Shown here: positions 56,501-59,944 of the stretch, piece by piece
How the letters are laid out: each line of letters starts with the position of its first letter
Position numbering within the stretch: the stretch's first letter is position 1
Assembly (NCBI GenBank): GCA_951812925.1
Contig: OX638368.1
Coordinates: forward strand, 128,177,309-128,241,308
Source of the DNA: Calliopum simillimum
Taxonomy: Eukaryota > Arthropoda > Insecta > Diptera > Lauxaniidae
Length of the DNA stretch: 64,000 nucleotides
Reading direction: 5' to 3'
Made by a program: the position numbers and the translations under genes
The notes under the pieces: generated by a model
The model's database searches: none
What the model was told of the DNA's origin: nothing
Seen by the model: only the letters and a program-made list of their open reading frames with translations

Positions 56501-56599
56501 AGAACTATTTCCAGCTATGCCTGTGATTTACATAAAAGCTGTTACACAAGACAAACAAGATACCAAAAATATTTACGAGTGTCCTGTCTATAAAATACG
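11400..56599 (+). CDS. Axonemal outer-arm dynein heavy chain, beta type (DNAH9/11/17 group), 26 exons, both ends missing
   Basis: This is a motor subunit of ciliary and sperm-tail outer dynein arms; it hydrolyses ATP to slide doublet microtubules. Seen: 26 exons with GT/AG borders and matching phases join into about 4,530 codons without a stop. In order they encode tail (DHC_N1), linker (DHC_N2), four P-loop AAA modules (GPAGTGKT at 30520, GYAGTGKS at 38793, GPPGSGKT at 39774, GVGGSGKQ at 43093), stalk coiled coil with microtubule-binding tip (about 43800-45029), AAA5, AAA6 and C-terminal domain. Known: family members are about 4,400 to 4,500 residues, and the run of conserved blocks follows DNAH9/11/17 rather than the DNAH5/8 gamma chains or inner-arm chains. 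Flies have several such paralogues (Dhc93AB, kl-5, CG3339) and I cannot tell which this is, so no symbol is given. Odd: the first and last exons are absent, several introns are TE-filled and up to 7.9 kb, and exon 10 carries a low-complexity insertion. No premature stop or frameshift was seen, so the gene is probably functional. Coordinates span introns. Confidence 0.96.
11606..12240. mobile_element. Candidate TIR element in dynein intron 1 (CAGTGGGTTGGA ends)
   Basis: CAGTGGGTTGGA at about 11607 and its reverse complement TCCAACCCACTG at about 12226 bound most of the intron. Inside are inverted aaataacgccca motifs (11815-12060) of the kind found in the hAT-like foldback family. I could not match a clean target duplication. 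The ends resemble both hAT (CAGTG) and Transib (CACAGTG) ends. Confidence 0.5.
12346..12605 (+). CDS. Dynein heavy chain exon 2 (tail)
   Basis: Acceptor aaattag, donor GG|GTGAGT. It encodes [15 protein letters not shown] through the motif [13 protein letters not shown], which corresponds to the conserved TLLPLP block of the DHC_N1 tail. Phase 2 end, completed by the first base of exon 3. Confidence 0.9.
12702..13041 (+). CDS. Dynein heavy chain exon 3 (tail)
   Basis: It encodes the DHC_N1 segment with a P-x(n)-[11 protein letters not shown] block, the usual LEFW-type motif preceding the tail helical bundles. Acceptor ttatag, donor TTG|GTATGT, phase 0. The open frame continues past the donor into the intron, but that part has no family similarity. 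Confidence 0.92.
13100..13910. repeat. Dispersed repeat with reverse-strand SINE-like B box
   Basis: Shares tttactagaatttcaagtca and neighbouring sequence with 45785-45890. At 13688-13700 ggattcgaacc is a perfect reverse-strand pol III B box (GGTTCGAATCC), as at 45988. Palindromic ctagtaaattttactag parts lie at 13135-13155. Probably a degraded tRNA-derived SINE and associated repeat. Confidence 0.55.
14100..14640 (+). repeat. Tandem array, about 120-bp unit, second block
   Basis: Four to five units; agatattcttcgttttgac starts at about 14183, 14306, 14429 and 14541 (periods 123, 123, 112). Same unit as 10560-10960. Confidence 0.85.
14770..15615. mobile_element. Foldback repeat of aaataacgccagaa motifs
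   Basis: Runs of ggaaataacgccagaa on the left and ttctggcgttatttcc on the right form an interrupted inverted repeat. It is a variant of the aaataacgcccaa family and is split by the MITE at 14956-15192. Confidence 0.7.
14956..15192. mobile_element. Palindromic MITE, copy 1 (CAGGCATGTTCTGAAAT ends)
   Basis: About 237 bp. Left end CAGGCATGTTCTGAAAT; right end is the inverted, diverged ATTTCAGAACTTTTCTG. The same element occurs at 33755-33993 with clean ends. No coding capacity. Confidence 0.8.
15668..15933 (+). CDS. Dynein heavy chain exon 4 (tail)
   Basis: It encodes [20 protein letters not shown] followed by [16 protein letters not shown], the tail block with the conserved hydrophobic-W motif. 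Acceptor taacag, donor CAG|GTAAGA. Phase 2 end, joining AG|A to make Arg with exon 5. Confidence 0.93.
16003..16570 (+). CDS. Dynein heavy chain exon 5 (tail)
   Basis: It encodes 190 residues, from [14 protein letters not shown] to YHKDGVQ, including the F-x2-[20 protein letters not shown] region typical of DHC_N1. Acceptor cttacag, donor CAA|GTAAGT, phase 0. Confidence 0.95.
16640..16752 (+). CDS. Dynein heavy chain exon 6 (tail)
   Basis: A short exon encoding [20 protein letters not shown] and [17 protein letters not shown]. It aligns with the P-x-VAG-x-LxW-x-xEL block of DNAH9. Donor CC|GTAAGT, phase 2; the codon is completed as Pro by exon 7, 4.4 kb downstream. Confidence 0.92.
16955..17255. 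mobile_element. Hairpin element, about 300 bp
   Basis: tttgatgtgtccgattttag on the left and ctaaaatcggatgcatcaaa on the right are inverted, and an inner pair, ctagaggactttaaa near 17080 and ttaaagtcctctag near 17132, continues the stem. A MITE or foldback remnant. Confidence 0.7.
17442..17663 (-). other. Reverse-strand frame with helix-turn-helix-like end, possible transposase scrap
   Basis: The 73-codon frame ends with [18 protein letters not shown], which resembles a helix-turn-helix of transposase or regulatory type. It lies in intron 6 between TE remnants and antisense to the dynein gene. I do not recognise a family, and no catalytic domain is nearby. Confidence 0.25.
17990..18325 (+). 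repeat. Outer tandem units of foldback family B
   Basis: Units starting aataatggaggttggtctta at about 17995, 18140 and 18316, each followed by a ggctc-ctgg-agtg segment. They resemble the units of the palindrome at 52250-53352. Confidence 0.65.
18326..20293. repeat. Large near-perfect inverted repeat, foldback family B
   Basis: Arms of about 970 bp mirror around position 19310: ggtcttacatttacccgacc at 18326 is inverted at about 20293. Both arms encode the same 60-codon frame on opposite strands (18433-18615 + and 20005-20187 -), which shows high arm identity and is not evidence of a gene. One arm's inner part recurs at 48730-49310. Confidence 0.9.
20294..20429 (-). repeat. Extra partial copy of the family B inner arm
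   Basis: aaaccctaccggattgttg and ttgccaaatttgagcgaaatcgg repeat the arm sequence at 19810-19880 just outside the inverted repeat. Confidence 0.7.
20430..20995 (-). repeat. Dispersed repeat family A, reverse copy
   Basis: Reverse complements of the tail motif (ctcctgagtcgatata at 20459), the cgtccatcg/ggaggctgtgta block (20545) and the caaatttcact and ccaac-aa blocks of family A. Ends are degraded. Confidence 0.7.
21156..21348 (+). CDS. Dynein heavy chain exon 7 (tail)
   Basis: Preceded by a very T-rich tract (21122-21147) and acceptor aaaacag. It encodes [19 protein letters not shown] to LFVNFTVK, matching the block ending in the I-x-V/I-N-F segment of DNAH9. Donor AAG|GTGGGT, phase 0. Confidence 0.92.
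21414..21518 (+). CDS. Dynein heavy chain exon 8 (tail)
   Basis: 35 codons starting [15 protein letters not shown], the conserved L-x-x-x-LKE block. Acceptor tttaag, donor TGG|GTACGT, phase 0 at both ends. Confidence 0.9.
21668..21821 (+). CDS. Dynein heavy chain exon 9 (tail)
   Basis: It encodes [20 protein letters not shown] to SMRWNSL, matching the LELMANWYNKV and LNWKT-type blocks of the family. Acceptor aattcag, donor G|GTAAGT, phase 1. Confidence 0.93.
22180..23142 (+). CDS. Dynein heavy chain exon 10, with Glu-rich and Gly/Ala-rich insertion
   Basis: Acceptor follows a CT-rich tract (22150-22178). The exon begins [19 protein letters not shown] and ends with a second acidic run near 23080. 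Between about 22460 and 22730 it encodes an acidic stretch ([13 protein letters not shown]), then [18 protein letters not shown], nine alanines, an [11 protein letters not shown] segment and more acidic residues. Flanking sequence on both sides matches the DNAH9-type region just before the linker, so the insertion (roughly 90 residues) looks like a loop added to a conserved fold. Trinucleotide runs (ggt, gcc, gct) suggest growth by repeat slippage. Donor A|GTGAGT, phase 1. Confidence 0.93.
23228..23502 (+). CDS. Dynein heavy chain exon 11 (tail/linker junction)
   Basis: It encodes [20 protein letters not shown], then the [12 protein letters not shown] block corresponding to YSYLYVEDRKEVL of DNAH9. 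Donor CAA|GTAAGT, phase 0. Exon 12 follows after a 4.3-kb TE-rich intron. Confidence 0.94.
23955..24423. mobile_element. hAT-like foldback MITE of the aaataacgccc family, intron 11
   Basis: It starts GTTGTTAGGTAATAACGC and ends inverted as TACTTCCTAACGCCG. The interior is runs of aaataacgcccaa and their inverse. Flanks gagttttgg (23946) and gagtttcgg (24423) look like a target duplication with one mismatch. Non-coding. Confidence 0.7.
24440..24985. other. Intronic AT-rich DNA, no gene
   Basis: Scraps of the cacgccccca and catatctctgaaa motifs seen elsewhere in dispersed repeats. No coding similarity. Confidence 0.45.
24990..25260 (+). repeat. Dispersed repeat C, forward copy
   Basis: Short-period cgtcattctccgtttaat units, then ggtttgatgagtttttaac and aagcgtcgatcaattttgaa. 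The reverse complement is found at 59340-59940. Confidence 0.7.
25520..25765 (-). repeat. tRNA-derived SINE candidate
   Basis: On the reverse strand, 25765 to 25690 reads gccggtgcattggtctaacg, a near-consensus pol III A box region (TGGTCTAACGA). Then comes GGTTCAACTCC, a perfect B box. A non-tRNA, A/T-rich body follows. A related A box (ggtctaac) and B box occur at 45978-46080. It does not fold as a complete tRNA by eye, so I call a SINE head. Confidence 0.6.
25846..27392 (+). mobile_element. Degenerate Tc1-like transposon with IR/DR ends
   Basis: The left end CAGTTGTGCTC follows TA (25844-25845). The motif CAAAATAATAGTAGTG or a close variant occurs four times: about 25856 and 26051 on the left, inverted at 27169 and 27365 on the right. 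Spacing is about 200 bp on each side, the inverted-repeat/direct-repeat layout of several Tc1 lineages. The transposase inside is broken. The right terminus is diverged, so the end coordinate is approximate. Confidence 0.85.
26180..27087 (+). pseudogene. Broken Tc1-type transposase (DD34E)
   Basis: The enzyme would cut and paste the surrounding Tc1 element. The first frame starts [12 protein letters not shown] with an N-terminal helix-turn-helix region and reaches ILWTDE (first catalytic Asp). A later frame holds [11 protein letters not shown] (second Asp) and [11 protein letters not shown] (Glu), with exactly 34 residues between Asp and Glu. Defects seen: a short in-frame deletion after WTDE, a frameshift near 26670-26720 with a further deletion, and TGA at about 26990 in place of a probable Trp codon. 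Not functional. Confidence 0.9.
27779..27955 (+). CDS. Dynein heavy chain exon 12 (linker)
   Basis: 59 codons starting [19 protein letters not shown], continuing the DHC_N2 linker. Acceptor aataacag, donor CAG|GTAAAT, phase 0. The open frame into the next intron is read-through, not coding. Confidence 0.93.
28035..28244 (+). CDS. Dynein heavy chain exon 13 (linker)
   Basis: 70 codons starting [14 protein letters not shown] and including [15 protein letters not shown], which matches the conserved DEMFEPLKQTIELLK block. Phase 0 at both ends. Confidence 0.95.
28324..28488 (+). CDS. Dynein heavy chain exon 14 (linker)
   Basis: 55 codons with the conserved [20 protein letters not shown] block. 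Acceptor tttttag, donor AAG|GTTTGA (a weak donor). Phase 0. Confidence 0.94.
28557..29699 (+). CDS. Dynein heavy chain exon 15 (linker)
   Basis: 381 codons spanning the core of DHC_N2. Highly conserved blocks visible are [52 protein letters not shown], and [13 protein letters not shown] followed by [19 protein letters not shown]. Acceptor cattag, donor ATG|GTAAGT, phase 0. Confidence 0.98.
29797..30753 (+). CDS. Dynein heavy chain exon 16 (end of linker and AAA1)
   Basis: 319 codons. It holds the IWWTTE and TICTIDVHARD-like blocks, then AAA1: Walker A GPAGTGKT at 30520-30543 and Walker B CFDEFNRI near 30670-30693. AAA1 is the main ATP-hydrolysing site in dyneins, and both motifs are intact. 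Donor AAG|GTAGGC, phase 0. Confidence 0.98.
30802..32926. mobile_element. hAT-like foldback element in dynein intron 16, carrying a nested LTR
   Basis: Flanked by identical TTTTGAAAAAC (30791-30801 and 32927-32937). Ends GGCATTAGGAAATAACGCCC and, inverted, GGCGTTATTTTCTAACG. Long arms are built of aaataacgcccaaa and its inverse in alternating orientation. At 31453-32072 a solo LTR interrupts it; without it the element is about 1.5 kb. The smaller copy at 51291-51538, with a clear 8-bp duplication, suggests hAT-type mobilisation. Confidence 0.8.
31453..32072. mobile_element. Solo LTR, 5-bp target duplication
   Basis: It starts TGTTGGTAACCCTACC and ends GTGCTCCACCA (TG...CA), flanked by GGCTT at 31448-31452 and 32073-32077. 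Removing it restores aaatttgggctttatttcg, a string found intact elsewhere in the same repeat family. Several AATAAA motifs lie in the second half. The start resembles BEL/Pao-type LTRs, but the family was not confirmed. No internal retroviral-type genes are present. Confidence 0.85.
33013..33345 (+). CDS. Dynein heavy chain exon 17 (AAA1)
   Basis: 111 codons with [20 protein letters not shown], the AAA1 sensor region, and [20 protein letters not shown]. Acceptor tttgttag, donor AGG|GTAAGT, phase 0. The upstream intron contains the hAT-like foldback element with its nested LTR. Confidence 0.98.
33755..33993. mobile_element. Palindromic MITE, copy 2 (239 bp)
   Basis: Left CAGGCATGTTCTGAAATCCG, right the inverted CGGATTTCAGAACATACCTG. 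Long stem arms include cacttcggaatcgga and aagagctctgca. Flanking AAT on both sides may be a short target duplication. Copy 1 is at 14956-15192. Confidence 0.85.
34000..34577. other. Intron 17 DNA, no gene recognised
   Basis: AT-rich, without repeats I could link to others in the window. Confidence 0.4.
34578..34762 (-). pseudogene. LINE reverse-transcriptase fragment, antisense
   Basis: The reverse complement matches 46790-46970 of the LINE pseudogene, including the gactacgctgac block that encodes the YADD catalytic motif. Here gac is changed to aac, so the second Asp is lost. About 185 bp, truncated at both ends. Confidence 0.85.
34988..35574. repeat. Palindromic element, about 590 bp
   Basis: Arms mirror around about 35282: aagcaacttctccgcctctg at 35014 and cagaggcgaagaagttgc at 35531. 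The stem continues through gatgtcgtgcaagac and tttctctaatgc. The inner part (aaaatgcttagaatta) resembles the centre of foldback family B at 19210-19380. Confidence 0.85.
35575..37117. other. Intron 17 DNA, no gene recognised
   Basis: At 35580-35600 gtatgttcgaacctcag has a B-box-like core next to a T run, a possible tRNA-derived scrap. The rest is AT-rich with no coding signal. Confidence 0.4.
37118..37772 (+). repeat. Dispersed repeat family A, copy in intron 17
   Basis: Full-length-looking copy from aactagtaaggatgttacc to ccctgggtgtagggtataaa, with cagccagccagacagacgg before the conserved acatggctatatcgactcag block. Confidence 0.85.
37773..38516. other. Intron 17 end, no gene recognised
   Basis: AT-rich sequence up to the exon 18 acceptor tttcag. 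Nothing else supported. Confidence 0.4.
38517..40189 (+). CDS. Dynein heavy chain exon 18 (AAA2 and AAA3)
   Basis: 557 codons. AAA2: Walker A GYAGTGKS at 38793-38816, then [23 protein letters not shown]3: Walker A GPPGSGKT at 39774-39797 and Walker [14 protein letters not shown] near 39964. It also holds the [17 protein letters not shown] block. Donor GTGAGT, phase 2 (AA|C gives Asn). Confidence 0.98.
40252..40471 (+). CDS. Dynein heavy chain exon 19 (AAA3)
   Basis: 73 codons after the split codon, with [20 protein letters not shown] and NLRDISNIF, a hallmark AAA3 segment. Acceptor tttacag, donor ACT|GTAAGT, phase 0. Confidence 0.97.
40680..41480 (+). repeat. Dispersed repeat D, forward copy
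   Basis: Starts near tacagggtgtattgcataag. The part aaggatttcgcaaagttctg and gactttggcggccatttt matches the reverse copy at 10970-11300. No coding capacity. Confidence 0.65.
41481..42684. other. Rest of intron 19, no gene recognised
   Basis: Contains ggggcgtgtcaccgcc and ggcgtagtaccaccac scraps like other dispersed repeats. The frame open from 42445 runs into exon 20 but is not coding before 42685. Confidence 0.5.
42685..44217 (+). CDS. Dynein heavy chain exon 20 (AAA4 and stalk coiled coil 1)
   Basis: 511 codons. AAA4 Walker A GVGGSGKQ is at 43093-43116, followed by [20 protein letters not shown] and [17 protein letters not shown]. From about 43800 it becomes charged and heptad-like (stalk CC1) and ends near [16 protein letters not shown]. 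Acceptor ttcacag. An open frame extends about 240 bp upstream of the acceptor, but it is intronic and lacks similarity. Donor AAG|GTAAGA, phase 0. Confidence 0.98.
44218..44523. other. Intron 20, nothing notable
   Basis: 306 bp between the stalk exons, with no repeat recognised. Confidence 0.5.
44524..45029 (+). CDS. Dynein heavy chain exon 21 (microtubule-binding tip and stalk coiled coil 2)
   Basis: It starts [20 protein letters not shown], then the microtubule-binding head with [18 protein letters not shown], then a long heptad-like helix (CC2) ending [15 protein letters not shown]. Acceptor cgcaag, donor AA|GTGAGT, phase 2. Confidence 0.97.
45138..45276 (+). CDS. Dynein heavy chain exon 22 (start of AAA5)
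   Basis: 46 codons plus a split codon, with [19 protein letters not shown], the conserved GD-LL-x-AFISY-G block. Donor GAT|GTAAGT, phase 0. Confidence 0.96.
45390..45556 (+). CDS. Dynein heavy chain exon 23 (AAA5)
   Basis: 55 codons plus 2 bases, with [19 protein letters not shown] and [10 protein letters not shown], strongly conserved in AAA5. Phase 2 end; Leu is completed by exon 24 after a 7.9-kb intron, the longest in the gene. Confidence 0.97.
45785..46110 (-). repeat. tRNA-derived SINE-like repeat
   Basis: Shares actagaatttcaagtca-type sequence with 13135. On the reverse strand ggtctaacaagtattg (A-box-like, about 46055) precedes GGTTCGAATCC (perfect B box, 45988-45998). An A run at 45934-45950 lies at its 3' side on that strand. 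Confidence 0.6.
46342..47611 (+). pseudogene. Non-LTR retrotransposon (LINE) reverse transcriptase, 5'-truncated and broken
   Basis: Would copy element RNA into DNA at the target site. Seen: [25 protein letters not shown] (motif A), [13 protein letters not shown] (motif B), [11 protein letters not shown] (catalytic YADD), SFTYLGS, then YGCETW and a C-terminal [14 protein letters not shown] block. A TAA at 47261 interrupts the frame near VNKC, and small shifts follow. It ends after tcctcctaggagttaaaggag with a short atac tail. The endonuclease and ORF1 are absent. The clade is unassigned. Related pieces lie at 34578-34762 and 62648-63261. Confidence 0.9.
47612..47886 (+). other. Coding-like remnant after the LINE, unrecognised
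   Basis: One frame ends with [20 protein letters not shown] followed by [12 protein letters not shown] and a stop at 47823, and another upstream frame reads [14 protein letters not shown]. The composition looks more protein-like than its surroundings, with at least one frameshift. I do not recognise it; it may be a gene or element fragment or chance. Confidence 0.25.
47900..48725. other. Intron 23 DNA, no gene recognised
   Basis: AT-rich, with no coding signal or repeat I could assign. Confidence 0.4.
48730..49310 (+). repeat. Single arm of foldback family B
   Basis: From tctccgatttcgctccgattt through aagaacagtaatccgggagg to aaatacgtgtgaattttttt, collinear with 18700-19260 of the large inverted repeat but without the opposite arm. 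Confidence 0.8.
49311..51290. other. Intron 23 DNA, no gene recognised
   Basis: Short local repeats (for example gatgattcatcgatgac at about 49950 and 50000) and a gggcggtgccacgccc scrap at 51040. No coding similarity. Confidence 0.4.
51291..51538. mobile_element. hAT-like MITE with 8-bp target duplication
   Basis: 248 bp. Starts GCGTTAGGAAATAACGCCC and ends inverted as GATATTTCCTAACGCTG. TCAGAAAG flanks it at 51283-51290 and 51539-51546. The right end reads CAGCGTTAGG inward, matching the CAG-start and 8-bp duplication typical of hAT elements. Same family as 23955-24423 and 30802-32926. Confidence 0.85.
51657..52140 (-). pseudogene. Jockey-type LINE reverse-transcriptase C-terminus, antisense
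   Basis: On the reverse strand it encodes [10 protein letters not shown], then after a one-base frameshift near 52095 [15 protein letters not shown], followed by [19 protein letters not shown] and a [13 protein letters not shown] block. This is the tail region after the polymerase domain of jockey-clade elements. 5'-truncated; no poly(A) tail recognised. Confidence 0.85.
52250..53352. repeat. Palindromic array related to foldback family B outer units
   Basis: Units of about 150-180 bp marked by gtatgaccgacccccattat and tagaagggtcaaatg, with ggggctcccatacaaa between, on the left of about 52900, and the inverted units on the right. The outermost left unit (52250-52445) has no partner. Resembles 17990-18325. 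Confidence 0.8.
53503..55876 (+). CDS. Dynein heavy chain exon 24 (AAA5, AAA6, C-terminal domain)
   Basis: 791 codons, the largest exon. Blocks seen are [98 protein letters not shown] and [20 protein letters not shown], all dynein AAA5/AAA6 hallmarks. Near 55700-55760 there is a short Ser/Gly-rich linker ([14 protein letters not shown]). Acceptor tccttag, donor CAG|GTGAGT, phase 0. Confidence 0.98.
55937..56331 (+). CDS. Dynein heavy chain exon 25 (C-terminal domain)
   Basis: It encodes [34 protein letters not shown] and [20 protein letters not shown], the conserved C-terminal globular region. Donor AA|GTAAGT, phase 2. Confidence 0.97.
56405..56599 (+). CDS. Dynein heavy chain exon 26 (penultimate exon)
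   Basis: 64 codons plus 2 bases, with [19 protein letters not shown] and the conserved ECPVYKIR end. The donor CG|GTAAGT is canonical, so at least one further exon is expected. In relatives it carries a TYVWTFNL-type block and the stop; no such block was found in 56600-64000. Confidence 0.96.
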
Positions 56600-57255
56600 G
56601 TAAGTAATAGTGATCTGCTTGTCTTCATTCTAAGTATTTATACTTCTAATGAATCTTCTCACAAAAAATGGAAAATTTGTAGTAAGAGAAGAATGTCACC
56701 TTTTCAGTACCGGTCTTAGTATTCCCCATTGATCCACAGACTTCGAGAATAATATTAAATTTCTTCGGAAAGACGTTAAATGAATAAAGCAAACAAAATA
56801 AATAGTTGATTACAGATCGTTGGTTTCAAAATTTAAACTGAGAAAGCTTTCTTTAAACTGAGCTCTCTCGAGAATCCTCACAGGAACAGATGTAGTCTGT
56901 TGGACATCTGAAAACTTAGATTCATAGAATGCTAAGGATGTATCAGTGTTCATGTTGCAATGGCATTCAGCAACCAGCTTAAAGAAATTGGGGATAACAG
57001 ATGTAAATGAATAATAGGATCTGTCGGCTATAATATCTTTTTTAACCTTGTTTCATGTTAACGTTCCATTTTTGCAGAAACATGGTCGTTGATCGTTGAA
57101 CCATCCGTTGAAAATGATATTCAAACAGCACAAAATGATAAAAATCCCATCAAAGATTACGGTTTATTCCAGTAATTCAATAATTTTACCAAATTCTCAT
57201 GAAAAAGTAATGATAAAAAAGTACTTAATAAAATACTTAATAAAGTACTTAATAA
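56600..57255. other. Start of the last intron or 3' flank, no terminal dynein exon
   Basis: AT-rich. After an acceptor-like tttttgcag at 57076 a spliced frame would stop after a few codons (NMVVDR) and lacks the conserved dynein C-terminus. Clustered aataaa motifs at 57215-57250 could be chance. Confidence 0.5.
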
Positions 57256-57257
57256 AA

Positions 57258-57880
57258 CTAGTAAGGGTGTAACCTTTGGCCCGGCCAAACATTAAATACC
57301 CTACACTGCAGTATTTCGAAAATTTTGCTTATATGGGAGGTGGTACGCCCTCTTGCCCAAATTCACCTAGCTTTTGCTCAGAGCTTTCATTTACAGTTCT
57401 TAGTGCCTGAGTGAAATTTGGTTTAATTATCTCAAAAAACGTAATCAGTATAGCGTTTTGAAGCATTTCCTGCTATAAGAAATGCCACGCCCTCTTGTCC
57501 GAACTTGCCCAGATTTTTTTTTTAGAGCATGCGCTTACGATTGCATTGTTGTGAAAAATACTCCGTAAGTTGCATTTTGAATATATGTTTTGTATGGGCG
57601 GTAGGCGTGTCCGTTAACCGATATCGCTCATTTTCAATCCCACGCGCTAACCTTGACGAAAAAGGCAGTGTAACAAATTTCATTGAATTATCGTGCTCAG
57701 TTTTCCCAAAAAATGTATTTCCACGCACACCCAGCAAACCAGACAGACGGACATGGCTATAGCGACTCAGGAGGTGACACTGATCAAGAATATATATTTT
57801 TTTCTATATCTGCCACGCCTCCTTCTCTGCGTTACAAACGGAATGACAAAGTGAATATACCCTGTGTGTAGGGTATAAAA
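57258..57880 (+). repeat. Dispersed repeat family A, copy downstream of exon 26
   Basis: From ctagtaagggtgtaacc to ccctgtgtgtagggtataaa, with the acggacatggctatagcgac and ccttctctgcgttacaaac blocks. Confidence 0.85.
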
Positions 57881-57894
57881 AGTAAAGATACAAA

Positions 57895-58110
57895 CTAATG
57901 AAAATACTAAAATAGTTTGATAGTTAAAAATCATGCAAATAAGATAACAGACTTTCGATTTATGAGATTTTCCAGGAATCCGGGCAAAGTCGAGGATTTT
58001 ACGAAATAAGATGTCTCCTAAAACCTGACCAGGGAAAATATCCATATATGCAAAAAAAAAAATATTCAAATCGGACGAATGGTTCCCGAAAAAGTTTAAA
58101 AAGGTATTTT
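57895..58110 (+). repeat. Dispersed repeat E, second copy
   Basis: Diverged match to 9500-9670 through gggcaaagtcgaggatttt and tcggacgaatggttcccg. Confidence 0.5.
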
Positions 58111-59229
58111 TTATGGGAAAAAAGTCAATATGTATTACCAAAAAAAGGACAATTTCACTCAAAATATCATCTTTGGTCTATCCAGCAACCAGTTAAATGA
58201 AAGTAATGAGTAGACTCCTTGAGGTGTTTACGTGCAAACTAAGAGCAATAGTTTCATTGTGAGCAACGTTTGGTACGGAAACATTAACAGCTGATAAGCC
58301 CATAAAGGTTCTTCGATGAATAAAAGGTGTATACTAACTCTTGTGTTCACTAAGTCAAACAGATCGCCTATAAATTAGCCTCACCATACGTATTAGCCTG
58401 CGCTTACAAAGAGCAGGAGAATAAAAGAGGACATTTTCCTCCTACTCGCAGTATTAACTTTTGCAAAATTATTAAAAGGAACACGCAGATAGACGTCTAG
58501 GGTGTGTTCTCAAAAATCTTTTTGGGACATGAGGGCAAGGAGGGTTTTTAGTGTATTGAGTAATGGGGAATAATGGGCCTATTTCAGCTCTAGTCACATT
58601 CGGCAATGGGCAAGCGAGTGGCATGTGTCCTTGCAACAGAAAACTCCACCCCAATATTCTGATTAAAGATAGCAATGGCACCTCACCACATGCAATACAC
58701 TGTCGGCAAGAACACATGTCACCTTGGACTCTTCAGAGGGGCAGTGCGAATACTTCCTTAAATGATTCCAGATTCAAGTAATATATACTCACTCCTTAAG
58801 TAAAAAAGCACTCCTCTACCCAAGAACTGAAAAGAGCGTCCCCAATAGCTAAGATGTGAACGTTGTTAAAAGCAGCTTCAATATATACAAAAAAACAGCA
58901 GACGTAAGTGGGGAGGAGTCTCAATCGTGCTTATTTTCCGTTTTTAGTACCAATTCAAAGGAAGAGGTATACAGATAGAAACAATGATAACATATAGTTA
59001 GAGAAATATAATTAAAAGGGGGGGGGGGGGGGTATAACGACTCATAAGTATACATGGGTAAATCACCGTAGAATGTACCAAAACTAGCCTTTTTTGTCTC
59101 CACCTATTTTTTTTATTACTTGAAGGTATAGAATACGATGACCTGAACTTCTGAAACATTTTTAAAAAAAGATCAATATGTTTTATTTAAAAAATTAAAA
59201 AAAAATTTTTATCTCAAAACGCTTAAATA
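58111..59229. other. No gene recognised
   Basis: Contains an 18-bp G run (59019-59033 region). Frames at 58472-58781 on both strands are unrecognised and do not look conserved. Confidence 0.4.
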
Positions 59230-59339
59230 AACTTTAGAAAAATCGAACATAAATTTTTTGGGTTGCCAGATGGTTGCTTTCGAAAATTTATTTTAAACCT
59301 TCCTTTTTTTACGTTCGCCATTATAATTACTTACAAAAA

Positions 59340-59940
59340 AATAATAGTTTAAATCGTCAAAAATCGATCGACGCTTAAATCGTTACAAACTCATCTAACC
59401 GAAATATAATTTACACAAAACTAACAAAAAACTAGTAAAGATGTAACCTTTGGCCTGGCCAAACATTAAATACCCTACACTGCAGCCAGCCTGCCAGCCA
59501 GACAGACAGACGGTCATAGCTATATCGACTCAAGAGGTGACGCTTCTATATCTGCCACGGCTCCTTCTCTGCGTTACAAACGGAAGGACAAAGGGTGTAG
59601 GGTATAAAAAGACGGTTGGTAACCCTAAAATTTTTGTACAATTTCAGAAAAGTTTATCTAAGCGACTCTGAAATAAAAAATTTCCATTTAGTCAAAAAAG
59701 TAGGAATTACCTAAGATTTTCAAAAATTACCAGGTGGCAGCCCTAAAAATTTATGTTGGTTTTTTAAAAAGTTTAATACTATTGTAAATTTTAATTTTTA
59801 TTTTTAAAATAAATAGTTTAGGCAAAACTAACAACAACAAAAACCAGGACAGTAACTAAACGGAGAATGATGAAATGTTGCAAAAAAACGACGGAAAATG
59901 ACGAAACGGAGAATGACGAAATGTTGCAAAAACAGTTATA
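59340..59940 (-). repeat. Dispersed repeat C, reverse copy, split by a family A insertion
   Basis: atcgatcgacgcttaaatcg and acggagaatgacgaaatgt are the inverse of 24990-25260. Family A (59426-59612) sits inside it after acaaaactaac. Confidence 0.7.
59426..59612 (+). repeat. Internally deleted family A copy
   Basis: Head (ctagtaaagatgtaaccttt to ccctacactgcag) joined directly to the tail (cagacagacggtcatagctat to gggtgtagggtataaa); about 450 bp is missing between. Confidence 0.8.
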
Positions 59941-59944
59941 TCAC

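Noticed and set aside
57077..57098. Alternative short terminal exon after tttttgcag
   Set aside because: It would end the protein within a few residues and lacks the conserved C-terminal block.
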